Shown here: positions 1 to 9,806 of the stretch, one piece after another
Position numbering within the stretch: position 1 is the first letter of the stretch
Layout: each line of letters opens with the position of its first letter
DNA from: Ostreococcus mediterraneus
Taxonomy: Eukaryota; Chlorophyta; Mamiellophyceae; Mamiellales; Bathycoccaceae
Length of the DNA: 64,000 bases
Reading direction: 5' to 3'
Assembly: GCA_012295225.1 (NCBI GenBank)
Contig: WMKK01000012.1
Span: 124,001-188,000, forward strand
Notes under the pieces: generated by a model
What the model was told of the DNA's origin: nothing
Seen by the model: only the letters and a program-made list of their open reading frames with translations
Database searches by the model: none
Made by a program: the position numbers and the translations under genes

Positions 1-1479
1 TCGAATGTTTCGCAGCGCGCGCAAAAAATCTCGCTTGTCAGCGCTCGTAGTAAATACTCTCGCGCGCATGATACGCGCGTAATTTCTAAATTTGCAACAT
101 AATAGCTCAGTGTTGATGCGCTCGATGGTCCAAGCATCGTGCCAACTGTCCTCGTGGGCGTCAAACACATGCGACACGTCGCCTAAATTTGCGAAAAATT
201 CCAACTCTCCGAAACCCGGAAAACGCGGCCACAGCATGAGCAGCGGTTCTGAACACGGCGCATGCATGTCTGACACGAGCGCGGCGCGTGAGTCTCTGGG
301 AACATTTGTCACGTCCACAGTCAGCATGGGTGTCTCTTGCGCTAGTTTGCGCAACATGTACTTGATCATGTGAGGACTTCGCATATGTTCGCGTATAAAT
401 TTTAAAATGATGTACACGCCCGCCAGAAAGTTTGAGCTTCGACTCCACTGCGCTAATAAATATTGTCTTCGAATGACTCTATTCCGCACTTCATTCACGA
501 ATGTTTGGTCTTGGTCATCACGAGATGGGGCGTGAATGTCGACTGGGTGCAAGACGAACGTATTCCGAGTCGCGTCGGCGTCTTCAAAAAATCCCTCTTC
601 GGCGCGTACGAGCTGCCCTACCGAACCTGAAATCACCCCAGTCTCGCCATCAATCGTCCCGGTGCAATAAGTCTCGTTATCTGAAAAAGACAACTTCATC
701 GTCCCCGATGAACCGTCGTCATGCAATTTTAAATGACACAGCTGTTCGTCGCCTTGCGCCGTGTGTGAAATTAAAAACATGCCGGCGACGGCGTCAAACC
801 ACATCACCTGAAAACCATACGGCGAAGACCTGTGCCGATCTCCGTTGCTTTCCATGCCAGGTATTAATATCGTCCCTTCCCACACGCGGCCGAGGGAGCA
901 CAGGTGTTTGATGCACTTGGAAGGCGTGGGATACAAGTCTGAAAATCGTCGACGGCGTTCGGCGTCCCCGAGCGCGCGGAGCTCCGCGTTCGCGTACCCC
1001 AAAACCCCAATAATATTATCGTCGCGCCGCGTCGCCGCAACGAATCCATCAGGGTTAGCACAAAGAATCATCGCTGCCAGTTCCTGATCGACGCTCGTGC
1101 CGCCGAGATGCTCCCCGATGGCTTCGACGTACTGCGTCGAGGCGAACAGACGCCGCTCGAGCGGGAACGCCGGCACGAACGCCACATCGCGCGCCTCCGC
1201 GGGCATGCCGTCGTAGGCGTGCGCGAGAGGTCCTCCATGAACGAGGCGCCTGGTCTCGAGCGACGGCTGCGGTGCGGCGTCGGTGCAATCGCGCGCGTGG
1301 ATTTGCGAGCAGGCGTCCAAAAGTTGTTGGAATGTTTCCCATACCGACACTTTGGCGTCGCGCGCGATGAATCGATCGACGAGTTCGTCCAGGGTTGCGC
1401 TTTTAGCCGCGCACGGGTCATCCGGCGCGGGCGCGGGCGCGAGATCGCGCCCGTCGTCGTCGCGGTTTCCGTGCGGCAT
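1..1479 (-). CDS. Unrecognised protein, partial (C-terminus beyond window)
   Basis: The frame is open without a stop from an ATG at 1479 to the window edge, 493 codons. I do not recognise the family. The N-terminus is rich in Asp and Pro, as in a disordered leader. The middle (residues about 130-330) alternates short hydrophobic and polar stretches and looks folded and soluble. A basic/aromatic segment follows near residues 345-385. I see no signal peptide and no clear membrane span. The third-position-G/C codon pattern matches the neighbouring genes and supports real coding. It lies tail to head with ARL1 downstream on the minus strand, 135 bases apart. Confidence 0.7.
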   Translation of the reverse strand, partial: MPHGNRDDDGRDLAPAPAPDDPCAAKSATLDELVDRFIARDAKVSVWETFQQLLDACSQIHARDCTDAAPQPSLETRRLVHGGPLAHAYDGMPAEARDVAFVPAFPLERRLFASTQYVEAIGEHLGGTSVDQELAAMILCANPDGFVAATRRDDNIIGVLGYANAELRALGDAERRRRFSDLYPTPSKCIKHLCSLGRVWEGTILIPGMESNGDRHRSSPYGFQVMWFDAVAGMFLISHTAQGDEQLCHLKLHDDGSSGTMKLSFSDNETYCTGTIDGETGVISGSVGQLVRAEEGFFEDADATRNTFVLHPVDIHAPSRDDQDQTFVNEVRNRVIRRQYLLAQWSRSSNFLAGVYIILKFIREHMRSPHMIKYMLRKLAQETPMLTVDVTNVPRDSRAALVSDMHAPCSEPLLMLWPRFPGFGELEFFANLGDVSHVFDAHEDSWHDAWTIERINTELLCCKFRNYARIMRARVFTTSADKRDFLRALRNIR

Positions 1480-1614
1480 TGTGTGGACAGAGTTGGTTAG
1501 GGCGCCGACGGCTTGCGAAACGCGTTCTTAGATAATGTTACAAGGTGTGCGGCGGGGAGCTAAAGCGCTAATGCTGTGGAGAGGGGGAGAATGAAACAAA
1601 GCATATACTACTGG

Positions 1615-2160
1615 CTACTTTTTCGCCGCCGCGCACGCGTCGGCGAGAAAGTCCAATCCAGCGGTGATGCCTTCGCCTGAAAGCGCGCTGCACTTGAAGA
1701 TACTCCACGTGCGGTTTTTAATCGAACTCAAACCGAGTTGTTCGGCGACTTCGGCGTCCGACAGAGCGCCAGGGAGATCTTGTTTATTTGCAAACACGAG
1801 TAGGATGGCGTCTTTGAGCTCCTCCTCTTCTAAGAGCGCGTGGAATTCTTCGCTCGACGTCCCGATGCGCTCGACGTCAGAGCTATCGACGACGTATATA
1901 ATTGCTTGCGTATTCGGATAATAACACCTCCAGTACGGTCGTATTGATGTCTGACCGCCTAAATCCCACACTTGAAACTTCACATTCTTATGTGATACAG
2001 TTTCCACGTTGAATCCAATGGTTGGGATCGTGCTCACCACCGTACCGACTTGCATTTTATACAAGATAGTCGTCTTCCCAGCGTTATCGAGACCCAGCAC
2101 CAAAATCCTCGCCTCGCGGTCACCAAAGTACGAAAACAAACGACTGAACAGCACCCCCAT
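1615..2160 (-). CDS. ARL1: ARL1-type small GTPase of the ARF family
   Basis: This 181-residue protein is full length for ARF/ARL1. All nucleotide-binding motifs are visible: P-loop GLDNAGKT (23-30), switch region TIPTIGF (44-50), WDLGGQ (65-70), NKQD (125-128) and CSAL (157-160). Gly2 with Ser6 (MGVLFS) fits N-myristoylation. In other eukaryotes ARL1 acts at the trans-Golgi, recruiting GRIP-domain golgins. The pairing of [13 protein letters not shown] with the switch sequence is closer to ARL1 than to ARF1 or ARL2. The start is the only ATG that includes the myristoylation site. The upstream gap is shared with the divergent ESCO gene. Confidence 0.92.
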   Translation of the reverse strand: MGVLFSRLFSYFGDREARILVLGLDNAGKTTILYKMQVGTVVSTIPTIGFNVETVSHKNVKFQVWDLGGQTSIRPYWRCYYPNTQAIIYVVDSSDVERIGTSSEEFHALLEEEELKDAILLVFANKQDLPGALSDAEVAEQLGLSSIKNRTWSIFKCSALSGEGITAGLDFLADACAAAKK

Positions 2161-2859
2161 CGCGAGCTATGTCGTTTAATAACGCGTCACCCGCGTGCTC
2201 GCCCTACGTTGTCGTAAAAGAGTCGTGTACGAGCGTCAGTCTCTCGTCGCCGGCACTCAAACATCCATCAATCCCATGCCGCGCGCGCGTCGACGTCGTT
2301 TCTTCAGATCAGGTCTCCAATGCTTTATCGACACCACGTAAACGTTTTACGATCAGGTCTCCAAACAAGGTTCTTTCATCAATAGAAACGCGTCGAGCGT
2401 GAAACAAAACCAACCCTAAACGCCGTCGAATCGTTTCCTCAGTTCTCCAAGGTGATCTTAGCATCCGCAAAGTACATGGACTATTCGGAAGAACGAAAGT
2501 ATAGAACGTTGCTCATCATCGGAACGATTCGCACGGGCATCGGGAAGGTTTGTCGCCGCGTGATACACCGGAAACAACATGACTGCTGACGATCAACAAC
2601 ATCAAGACCCCGTCGTCGCCGTCGTCGTCGTCGCGTGCAGTCGCGCTCACGCGCCCGCCGTCGGCCGCGCGCGAGACATTTCGTTACACGCATCGCTTCG
2701 CGCACGCACCGTGTCGTTCTTGCACACCGCCGCGTTCGGCGCGCGCGTCGTTATGGCGAGAGATTCAAAAAACGCACCCACAGACCGCGCCGCGCGCGCG
2801 CGTATCGTCGTCATCCTCGTCCTCGTCCTCGCAGAAGACGGGCACACACGCATCCGAGG
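2161..2859. other. Divergent intergenic region between ARL1 and the cohesin acetyltransferase
   Basis: About 700 bases separate the two divergent starts, unusually long for this window. It holds one short ORF at 2476-2589, described separately, and then a G+C-rich stretch from about 2600 in which several frames stay open with basic, low-complexity translations. I regard most of those as composition artefacts. The first exon of the acetyltransferase gene could lie here. Confidence 0.4.
2476..2589 (+). CDS. Possible 37-aa ORF or short first exon
   Basis: An ATG at 2476 opens 37 codons beginning MDYSEERKYRTLL, which looks more protein-like than the surrounding basic frames. At 2548 there is a possible donor (AAG|GTTTGT), and a CTGAC motif lies at 2586-2590. 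AG dinucleotides follow at 2606 and 2640, so the first 24 codons could be an exon spliced to something downstream. Neither candidate acceptor gave a join to the ESCO gene that I find convincing. I do not recognise the peptide. It may be an independent small gene, an upstream ORF or a first exon. Confidence 0.25.
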   Translation: MDYSEERKYRTLLIIGTIRTGIGKVCRRVIHRKQHDC

Positions 2860-3864
2860 ATGTCTCTTCGCGCGCTCTTCGCGACGGTGCACGCCAAGGA
2901 TGGCGCGCCCGCGCGCTCTGCGTGCCAAGATGCGGACGGTGCGCCAACCGTCTCGAGCGGCGCACCCGCCGCGCGCGGTGCCGGCGACCTCGCCGACGCC
3001 GACGCATCGCCGACGGCGCGCGCGAGTTTCGCTTCGTCCACGCCGCCGTCGTCTTCGGGCGCGGCGAAGACGTATACGCGACGCACAAAGCCGAAAGCGC
3101 GATTGAGCTCGGTGAAGGCTGAACGCGACTCGGCGACGGATGGCGCCGCGCGGCCCGCGAAAGCAGCCAAGGCGTCGACGCAGATGTGTTTGGATTTAGG
3201 TCAGGCGTCGCTGCGTCACGTGTCGTGCGCCACGTGTGGGCTCGTGTACGCTAAAGGTGACCCGTCGGATGAGAAGACGCACGCAAAGTATCACGAAAAG
3301 TTTATCGTCGACGGCGCGAGCGGAGGCATGACTCTAAAACTACCCACGAACGCGCGCGTGGTGTGGACGAGCGATGATGGGGATGTGACGTGTATTATTT
3401 TAGACGAAGCGAGCAAGGTTGAGCGCGTGGCGCGAGGTGTTGAACGGGAGCTCATCATGCCTGAAAATTTTGTGTGCTCGACGAGCGGCTTGAAGGCGTT
3501 CGTATGCGTGGCGAAGAAGAGCAACAAGGTTCTCGCGGCGTTGTTCGCGGAGAAAATTAGTGGGGCTTTTAGAACTCTCGAGGAATCTATCGACGAAGCC
3601 AAGACGCGGTCGACGGGCGGCGGTGGATCGACGGTGAAGTGCGGGATCGTCGAGGAGAAGGCCATGTGCGGCGTGCGTGCTATTTGGACGCACGCGAGCG
3701 CTCGGAAAAAAGGCTATGCACGCGCCATGTTGAATGCCATGCGCGCACACTTGGTCCCAGGTTACGTGGTTCCAGTGAAAGAGTGCGCGTTTACGCAGCC
3801 GACCGAAGCTGGCGCCGCACTCGCTTTGCGGTATTGCGACGACGCGACTTTCTTGGTCTATTGA
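2860..3864 (+). CDS. CTF7: Sister-chromatid cohesion acetyltransferase (ESCO/Eco1/CTF7 family)
   Basis: The protein is 334 residues from the ATG at 2860. A disordered, basic N-terminus is followed by a PIP-like element (QMCLDLGQ) directly before a C2H2 zinc finger (SCATCGLVY then THAKYH). The C-terminal half is the Eco1 acetyltransferase domain: CGVRAIWTHASARKKGYA forms the acetyl-CoA loop, and the protein ends near CAFTQPTEAGAALALRY, both family hallmarks. Family members acetylate SMC3 during S phase to establish cohesion. The frame is open farther upstream, but that part is Arg-rich and starts without ATG, so 2860 is the most conservative start. An upstream exon is possible. Confidence 0.88.
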   Translation: MSLRALFATVHAKDGAPARSACQDADGAPTVSSGAPAARGAGDLADADASPTARASFASSTPPSSSGAAKTYTRRTKPKARLSSVKAERDSATDGAARPAKAAKASTQMCLDLGQASLRHVSCATCGLVYAKGDPSDEKTHAKYHEKFIVDGASGGMTLKLPTNARVVWTSDDGDVTCIILDEASKVERVARGVERELIMPENFVCSTSGLKAFVCVAKKSNKVLAALFAEKISGAFRTLEESIDEAKTRSTGGGGSTVKCGIVEEKAMCGVRAIWTHASARKKGYARAMLNAMRAHLVPGYVVPVKECAFTQPTEAGAALALRYCDDATFLVY

Positions 3865-3990
3865 AATTCAAGTCGCTCCGTGTGCGCGACTGGTGATAGA
3901 AATGACGACGTTTAGGTTTAAAGAAAATAGAAGAAATGTATAATATAGAATAAGCAACGATCGGCGAGCTTATAGCTAGCCGAAAAGAAT

Positions 3991-5844
3991 TTAAACACGC
4001 GCAACGTAGCCGTCGAGCTCCACTAATTGCTCGGCGTCGAACACCTTGAGCTCCACCGCGTCAGAGTCTTCCATCACTTTACCACCACCAAACGCAAACT
4101 CAGAATCGCCAATAACCCCAACCGGATCCTTCACAGTCTCAGACTTCAGACCATTAATGATGCTTTGCTGAACTTGCTTTAATCCTTGCGTCTTCATGCC
4201 CTTCGCCTTGGCGGCGACGACTTCGGCGGCGAGTTTACCACCCAACACAGCGCCCTCCATCGAACCCAAAAACTTTTGAGACGTGTAGTCACCAGCCAAC
4301 GTAAAGTTGCTAATTGGTGTTTCTTGGCTCGGGCGGAACTTGTTACGGCCCGGGATTGCGGCATACACGGAACGCGGCGTCTTCACGACGGCGTGCTTGA
4401 GCAACTTGGCGCCAACGCCGTCTGGGGACTTGGGGCCGATGTCAAGCGGGAACAAGCGCTCGAGCTCCTTCATCGTCGCATCAACAATTTCTTGGTTACT
4501 CTTGGCGATCCAGTTGGTGTTACCGCCCGCAATGGGCGAGCACGGCGCGAACACGAGTTCGAGCATAGACTTTTCTTCGTCGTAGTACTCTTTGCACGTC
4601 GTGCTCATGTCGGCGTACACGGAGAGCAAGGGCGAACGGGAAAAGCACAAGTGATCGACATTCGTCAACTTGCGGTCGAACCAGAGGTGGATATTAATCA
4701 CCGGAATACCCTCAAGCTCCTTTAATTGCGCAAAGTGCGGCATTTGGCCCCACTGCTTCGGCATCATGCGCTTGATGACATCCACCGGCATGGCGGAGAC
4801 GTAGTGGTCGGCTTCGATGGTTTCGCCGTTTGCCATTAACAAGTGCTTCACCGACCCATCCTCGTTGAGTACAAACTCCTTGAGACGTTGACGGGTCTTA
4901 ACCGTACCGCCATTCTTCTCGATCGACTTCACCATGGGTGCGCACAAACGATCGGGTTGGTTACCATCCAAAAACGCCATTTGTAAGCCGTCGGTTTCGT
5001 TCAAAAAGCGATTCATCGCCGTCAACACGACAGTCATGGAGAGTTTATCCGGGTCGATGAAATCCAACGCCTTGGCCATGGAAATGAACACCTCGGTGTT
5101 GATGCGCTCGGGCATACCGTACTTGCGCATGAAATCAAACACCGACAGTTCGTCTTGGCGGTCGATGAAATCTTGACCTTCGACCAACATCGGCAACAAC
5201 GCCGGCGCGGTTTGCAACTTTTCGGGCAGCGTCAACATTTTTTGGTTTAACAAAATCGCCAAACCAAAGTTGAAGGGCGCGGGAATACCCTTGACGAAAT
5301 CAAACGACGTAAACTCGCCTGGGAGCTCTTGCATGGCGAAGATCATCTTGTGAACCTTCCATTGTAATCTGTCTTCGATGTCGAGTTCGGCAAACAAGTT
5401 CATCATGTTCGGGTACGCGCCAAAAAAGATATGCAAACCCGTCTCGATCCAATCCCCATCCTTGTCCTGCCACGCGCTCACCTTACCACCGAGAACGTCT
5501 CTCGCCTCGAGAACGATCGGTTCGTGTCCAGCATCACTCAAATACTTGGCGCACGCCAACCCAGATAACCCGCCGCCGACGATCGCCACCTTCTTTTTCT
5601 CCCCAGCCTGACTCACGCGCAACTCACGCGAGAACCGCGCCGACAAATCACCAGCAATCTTATAGTTCTCCGTCTTATCAATGTTATCAGGCTTGGGAAA
5701 ATCCGCCGCGCGCGTCGTCGGCATCGCCTTGACGCGCGCCGCGGCGGTCCCACGCCCCGCGCGCGCCAACCCTCTCGTCGTGCTCAACGACCCCTTCGCC
5801 GCGCACGCGCGCGGCGACGCGCGCATCGCAGACGACGCGTGCAT
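3991..5844 (-). CDS. PDS: 15-cis-phytoene desaturase, plastid
   Basis: The protein is 617 residues. An N-terminal plastid transit-type leader rich in Ala, Arg, Ser and Thr (about 1-60) is followed by the FAD-binding fold [17 protein letters not shown] (86-102) and then [15 protein letters not shown]. The C-terminal motif [19 protein letters not shown] is diagnostic of plant/cyanobacterial CrtP-type desaturases. The enzyme introduces two double bonds into phytoene, giving zeta-carotene, at plastid membranes. It is somewhat longer than plant PDS (about 560-580), mostly at the two ends. It is divergent from the NDPK-like gene, with 326 bases between starts. Confidence 0.95.
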   Translation of the reverse strand: MHASSAMRASPRACAAKGSLSTTRGLARAGRGTAAARVKAMPTTRAADFPKPDNIDKTENYKIAGDLSARFSRELRVSQAGEKKKVAIVGGGLSGLACAKYLSDAGHEPIVLEARDVLGGKVSAWQDKDGDWIETGLHIFFGAYPNMMNLFAELDIEDRLQWKVHKMIFAMQELPGEFTSFDFVKGIPAPFNFGLAILLNQKMLTLPEKLQTAPALLPMLVEGQDFIDRQDELSVFDFMRKYGMPERINTEVFISMAKALDFIDPDKLSMTVVLTAMNRFLNETDGLQMAFLDGNQPDRLCAPMVKSIEKNGGTVKTRQRLKEFVLNEDGSVKHLLMANGETIEADHYVSAMPVDVIKRMMPKQWGQMPHFAQLKELEGIPVINIHLWFDRKLTNVDHLCFSRSPLLSVYADMSTTCKEYYDEEKSMLELVFAPCSPIAGGNTNWIAKSNQEIVDATMKELERLFPLDIGPKSPDGVGAKLLKHAVVKTPRSVYAAIPGRNKFRPSQETPISNFTLAGDYTSQKFLGSMEGAVLGGKLAAEVVAAKAKGMKTQGLKQVQQSIINGLKSETVKDPVGVIGDSEFAFGGGKVMEDSDAVELKVFDAEQLVELDGYVARV

Positions 5845-6170
5845 GATGTGTGGTGTGTGCTCTCACGCGGTGCGGCGAACGTCGACGGTGCGCGTCGCGA
5901 TCGCGGGCGCACGTGCGGCGACGAGTGACGTGGACTGTGGATAAGGCTTTCGACGTCACGCCGCTCGATGCGCGCGTCTCGCGGCATTTCTCGCCGCCAC
6001 GAGCGAGGGATTCGCGACGCACGCGCGCGCATCCGGACGCACGCATTGTATCGCACGCACCCGTCGATCGGTCGCGCGGTCGCGAGTCGCGTCGTCGACG
6101 GGGAGCGTGGAAAAGGATTGATTAATCGCGCGCGCCAGAGCTCGGGACATTGGTCGTCGTTTCGCGCGCC
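5845..6170. other. Divergent promoter region, PDS / NDPK-like gene
   Basis: This 326-base gap is G+C-rich with many CGCG/GCGC runs and no obvious TATA or CCAAT element. It must hold both divergent promoters. No credible extra gene is seen. Confidence 0.4.
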
Positions 6171-7172
6171 ATGGTGAAGAATTGCGCGTTCGTATTCGTG
6201 AAGCCGCACGCGGTGACGACGAAAACGTTGGCGCTTGTGTCGAAGGAATTCGCCGAGCGCGGCGTTCGCGTGCTCGCGGAGGGTGAGGTGAGCGCCGAGC
6301 GCGTGGACGCCGATGGGTTGGTGGATAGACACTACTACGCCATCGCTTCGAAAGCGACGTTGATCGAGGCTGAGGCGCTGAATGTACCAGAGGACAAATT
6401 CAGAAAGGCGTATGGGGTGGAATGGGCGGATGTTGTGGCGAGTGGACGGGCGATGAATGCGAGGAAGGCGTGTGAAACGTGGAAGATGTCGACGTCGGCG
6501 TTGGACGCGGTGTGGCAACAGGCGAAACAGGATGGGAAGATGTGTAAACTCGGCGGTGGGTTTTACTGTGCAAAGATACGTGATTTTTATGTGTTTAATG
6601 CATTTTATATGACGATGCGGTCAAAGTTTGTGAAACCTGGGACGTGTATTCATTACTACGTCGTGGAATGGGAGAGCGCGGATATGTCGTGGGGGGAATT
6701 CCGTGGGGAGTTTTTAGGACCGACGGAGCCGTCCAAGGCGCCGGCGTCGTCGCTCAGAGGGCAAATTTATGCCAACTGGGAGGAACTTGGATTGGCGTAC
6801 CAGCCCACGACTGGGGAGAACGGCGTGCACGCGAGTGCGAGCCCGTTTGAGGCGTGCGCCGAGCTGAATAACTGGTTGGGGACGCCATTCGCCGAAACGG
6901 CGTTTGGCTCAGTGTTGCTCGATGCGGGCATCACGGAGGAAACCATCAAGGCGTGGAGTGTTGATCCACAAGTGACGTACGGCGCGCCCGCGATGCGTAT
7001 CACCGGTTCGTTGTTTGATGCGTTGGAAGATACTGAAACGGATTATTGCGCGGCGTTGTGCGAAATGATTGCCAACGACGGGAGCGCAAAAGACGGCATT
7101 CGCATCATTGCCGCGGGTGTACTCGGATTCGCGTTGGGATTCTTACTTCCGCGACCGAATCAACGACGCTAG
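6171..7172 (+). CDS. Nucleoside-diphosphate-kinase-like protein with C-terminal membrane anchor
   Basis: The protein is 333 residues from the ATG at 6171; the frame upstream begins only with TTG. The NDPK fold is recognisable as VFVKPHAV (8-15, for IKPDGV), HYY (54-56), the loop GPTEPSKAPASSLRG (183-197) and NGVHASAS (217-224), equivalent to NxxHGSDS. His220 would be the phosphate-carrying histidine. A large insert of about 75 residues (85-160) separates the two halves. Residues 310-326 form a hydrophobic span followed by a short basic tail, suggesting tail anchoring. Ordinary NDPKs are about 150 residues and soluble, so this is a divergent relative and its activity is uncertain. Confidence 0.7.
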   Translation: MVKNCAFVFVKPHAVTTKTLALVSKEFAERGVRVLAEGEVSAERVDADGLVDRHYYAIASKATLIEAEALNVPEDKFRKAYGVEWADVVASGRAMNARKACETWKMSTSALDAVWQQAKQDGKMCKLGGGFYCAKIRDFYVFNAFYMTMRSKFVKPGTCIHYYVVEWESADMSWGEFRGEFLGPTEPSKAPASSLRGQIYANWEELGLAYQPTTGENGVHASASPFEACAELNNWLGTPFAETAFGSVLLDAGITEETIKAWSVDPQVTYGAPAMRITGSLFDALEDTETDYCAALCEMIANDGSAKDGIRIIAAGVLGFALGFLLPRPNQRR

Positions 7173-7236
7173 TATTGTAATCGCAACTCATTCACAACTA
7201 ATTCAAAGAATTGTTATTGCACACGTACACAAAGCG

Positions 7237-9486
7237 CTACTTCTTGTCTGGGACGTCAAACGTCATCACTCGATTTGACGGCGTCTGGCGATTGCCATTT
7301 AACGAACTGGGAGCGCCTTGCCATAAAAGCGGGTTCTGATCATGACGTGGACTGACACTATCTGGCCAGCCCGAGAACCCTCCGCCTGGTGAGGGTGAGG
7401 GACCGCTGGCGCCGTGTGAGGGTGAACCGCTATTTCGTCGATGCGAAAACAACGGCGTCGGTTGTTTGAATCCACGCGTGAGTTTTCGCGGACGTGGGTT
7501 GAACGATCCAACGCCAAAACTTCTTGCTTGATCGCTCATACTCGACTTACTCACGGTTTCCATGTCATCGCCGTCCTCGTCCTCGTCCTCATCCTCTGAG
7601 CTCGACAGATTCATATCGCCGTCGTCCTCGTCCTCTTCATCGTAATCGCTTTCGTTAGCATACCTCTCTCCTGTACTACCCGTCCAAAACACGTACGTAG
7701 TGTCCAAATGCATCAGCAGCGCACTTCTTCGTAAGAGGTACGGATCAAATGGGAAAAACATGCGCAGCGGAAATCGGTTGCGGGAATTCGATGCGACTTG
7801 CGCGCTCGTAAATTCCATGGAGTTTTGCCTCGATAGCGGCGCTAAGGTGGAGATGTCAATCTCTTGTCCTAATTCCGTGCGGTTGATGTGTTCGCGTAGC
7901 AAAACGTCGGTGAAGCCGTTCATCTTGGCGGAAACTGCGCGATGAAGAAACTCTGTGACCACGGATGGCAAACACGTGAACAATGGACGCAAGTGCGAGT
8001 ATAAAATCTCTAGCAACGGCAGCGCCCTAAGCGCAGCCGCTGGCGCTCCTTCAACGCGCAAAATGTCTTCAGCGCGATAACACAACACATACATCATAGC
8101 CTGACATGCACTGTCAAACACGGCGAGAGTTTGATTTGGTGCTGCCGGTAACCCACTCTTTGTCTTTTCCACCATGCCGCTGAGCGCCGCGCTTCCGGGC
8201 GTCGTCCGCTGTTTAACGTGCGCGATGCACCACTCGCCTAATCGTCGCAACAAATCACAAATAATATCAGGTGAGAGGAACTTCGCGCGCGCTGCGAAGG
8301 ACGCAAAGTATGCCGCCGCAGCGAGACGTAAAGAGGCTGCCTCGCTCACGTCGGTGAGCTTGTCCAGGAGAAATTCCGACAACACCCGACTAGACTCTGG
8401 ATCTCTCGAACACAAGTGAAACAATAAGAACTGTACAAACTTCGAACGCGGCGCTGGAAGAAGGGTAGCCGAAAATGCATGCATCAACGCCGTCCGAATC
8501 TGCGTCGCCTCCCCTTTATTCACTCGCGTGTCGATGTGGGTCAACGCGAGCTCCATCAGCGCGTCCAAGGTATCCGCCGCTTCATCAATCGCCAGCGCTG
8601 GAGCCGCCGTCGCCGGACGCTGTTCCCATTCGGCTTGAAAGTGCTCCTCAATCTGCTTTTCAATGTCATCTAACTCGAAAATGGCGTCGTCTTCCTCTTC
8701 TTCCTTTCGCGCGCCGTGGTCGTCGCTCGTGCGTTCGTGTCCAGCCGTCACGTCGTCCCACTTGATTTCTACGTCAACCTCTAACAAATGCGCCACGAGC
8801 GCCTTCAAAAAATCATCCTGCAACCCGGCGCCATCGTGACTCTCTATTAAACGAAACGCCGCGCGCACATATCCCACTTGTACGTCTTTCGGGGCGCTCT
8901 TGTGTGGAATTCCATTTCTTAACGCGGTTGACGTCGCCCTCTCGCTCAGCGGCACCAGTCGCAAAATGTTCCCTAAACACCGCACCAAATCATCCACCAC
9001 CGCACTCGCGGCGTCTACACCACCCACACTTGCGCCAAACTCGTGACTCGGTACGAATGACTCGACCAACTTCCCCACCACGGCGCTTGAAAACACCCCT
9101 CCGTGCGCGCACACTAAACACGTCCCCAACTTTAACGCGCCTTCTCGCACGCCTCGTGGCACCGTCCACACATTCAACGACCCGAACGCCTTATCCACCA
9201 ACGTCTCATGCGAGCGATCATCAAACACAGCCGCGTGTGCGGCTAATGCATCGAGTAACGCCGTCGCATCCGCCGCGTTCCCGCCGTCGGCGTCCACGGC
9301 GTGAAAACTCTCGCACGCGTCCAACAACTCATAGTATCTCGCGCGGTTCGCCCCGCTACCCGCGCGCGATTCCTCCAGCGCGCTCTTCACGAATAAACGC
9401 AACGCTTTCATGGCGGTGCGTTCATCGAGCGTGGCCCGATCGTCGTCGTCGTCGTCGTCGTCATTCGTGTCGGAGCTCGAGCTCAT
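7237..9486 (-). CDS. RRN3: RNA polymerase I initiation factor RRN3 (TIF-IA)
   Basis: The protein is 749 residues from the ATG at 9486, the first ATG in frame. The C-terminal signature RFPLRMFFPFDPYLLRRS is the strongly conserved RRN3 motif, followed by an acidic tract (YDEEDEDDGDM and a run of E/D). The rest is helical and HEAT-like, with a second acidic segment near residue 270. RRN3 bridges Pol I to the core promoter factor and is needed for rRNA transcription. Acidic, Ser-containing tracts suggest phosphorylation control as in other eukaryotes. It is convergent with the NDPK-like gene with only 64 bases between stops. Confidence 0.9.
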   Translation of the reverse strand: MSSSSDTNDDDDDDDDRATLDERTAMKALRLFVKSALEESRAGSGANRARYYELLDACESFHAVDADGGNAADATALLDALAAHAAVFDDRSHETLVDKAFGSLNVWTVPRGVREGALKLGTCLVCAHGGVFSSAVVGKLVESFVPSHEFGASVGGVDAASAVVDDLVRCLGNILRLVPLSERATSTALRNGIPHKSAPKDVQVGYVRAAFRLIESHDGAGLQDDFLKALVAHLLEVDVEIKWDDVTAGHERTSDDHGARKEEEEDDAIFELDDIEKQIEEHFQAEWEQRPATAAPALAIDEAADTLDALMELALTHIDTRVNKGEATQIRTALMHAFSATLLPAPRSKFVQFLLFHLCSRDPESSRVLSEFLLDKLTDVSEAASLRLAAAAYFASFAARAKFLSPDIICDLLRRLGEWCIAHVKQRTTPGSAALSGMVEKTKSGLPAAPNQTLAVFDSACQAMMYVLCYRAEDILRVEGAPAAALRALPLLEILYSHLRPLFTCLPSVVTEFLHRAVSAKMNGFTDVLLREHINRTELGQEIDISTLAPLSRQNSMEFTSAQVASNSRNRFPLRMFFPFDPYLLRRSALLMHLDTTYVFWTGSTGERYANESDYDEEDEDDGDMNLSSSEDEDEDEDGDDMETVSKSSMSDQARSFGVGSFNPRPRKLTRGFKQPTPLFSHRRNSGSPSHGASGPSPSPGGGFSGWPDSVSPRHDQNPLLWQGAPSSLNGNRQTPSNRVMTFDVPDKK

Positions 9487-9806
9487 GGTGACAAGCTCCA
9501 CCGCTGGCGGCTGTAAGCTCCACTCGCGCCGCGCGTTTGGCGCGCGCGTCGGGCGTCGATCGAAGCGCACGCGCGTCGAGAGGCGTCAAACGATGCGCGT
9601 CGCTCGCGCGCGGGTGGAGTTCGATCGCACGGTGCGTGCGCGCGCGGGCGTGTGTGGACTGGCGCCGACGCGGAGTGGGACACTTTTCTTTGGTCGTACA
9701 GGCGCGCGAGCGCTACAATGAATGAACTATATCGTCGATGTGGTCGCCAATGGGCGAGTCTGTGCCTAGTATGTGTTTGAATGAGCTGTTGTACATGTGT
9801 GACGCG
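9487..9806. other. Intergenic gap upstream of RRN3
   Basis: This 320-base gap holds the promoter of RRN3 (minus strand) and the 3' end of the helicase gene (minus strand). Alternative frames here (for example 9713-9964 minus) overlap the helicase end and look like shadows. No other feature is seen. Confidence 0.35.

Noticed and set aside
2579-3106. 175-residue plus ORF upstream of and overlapping the cohesin acetyltransferase gene
   Set aside because: Arg/Ala-rich frame shadow without conserved motifs; the acetyltransferase frame carries the zinc finger and catalytic motifs.
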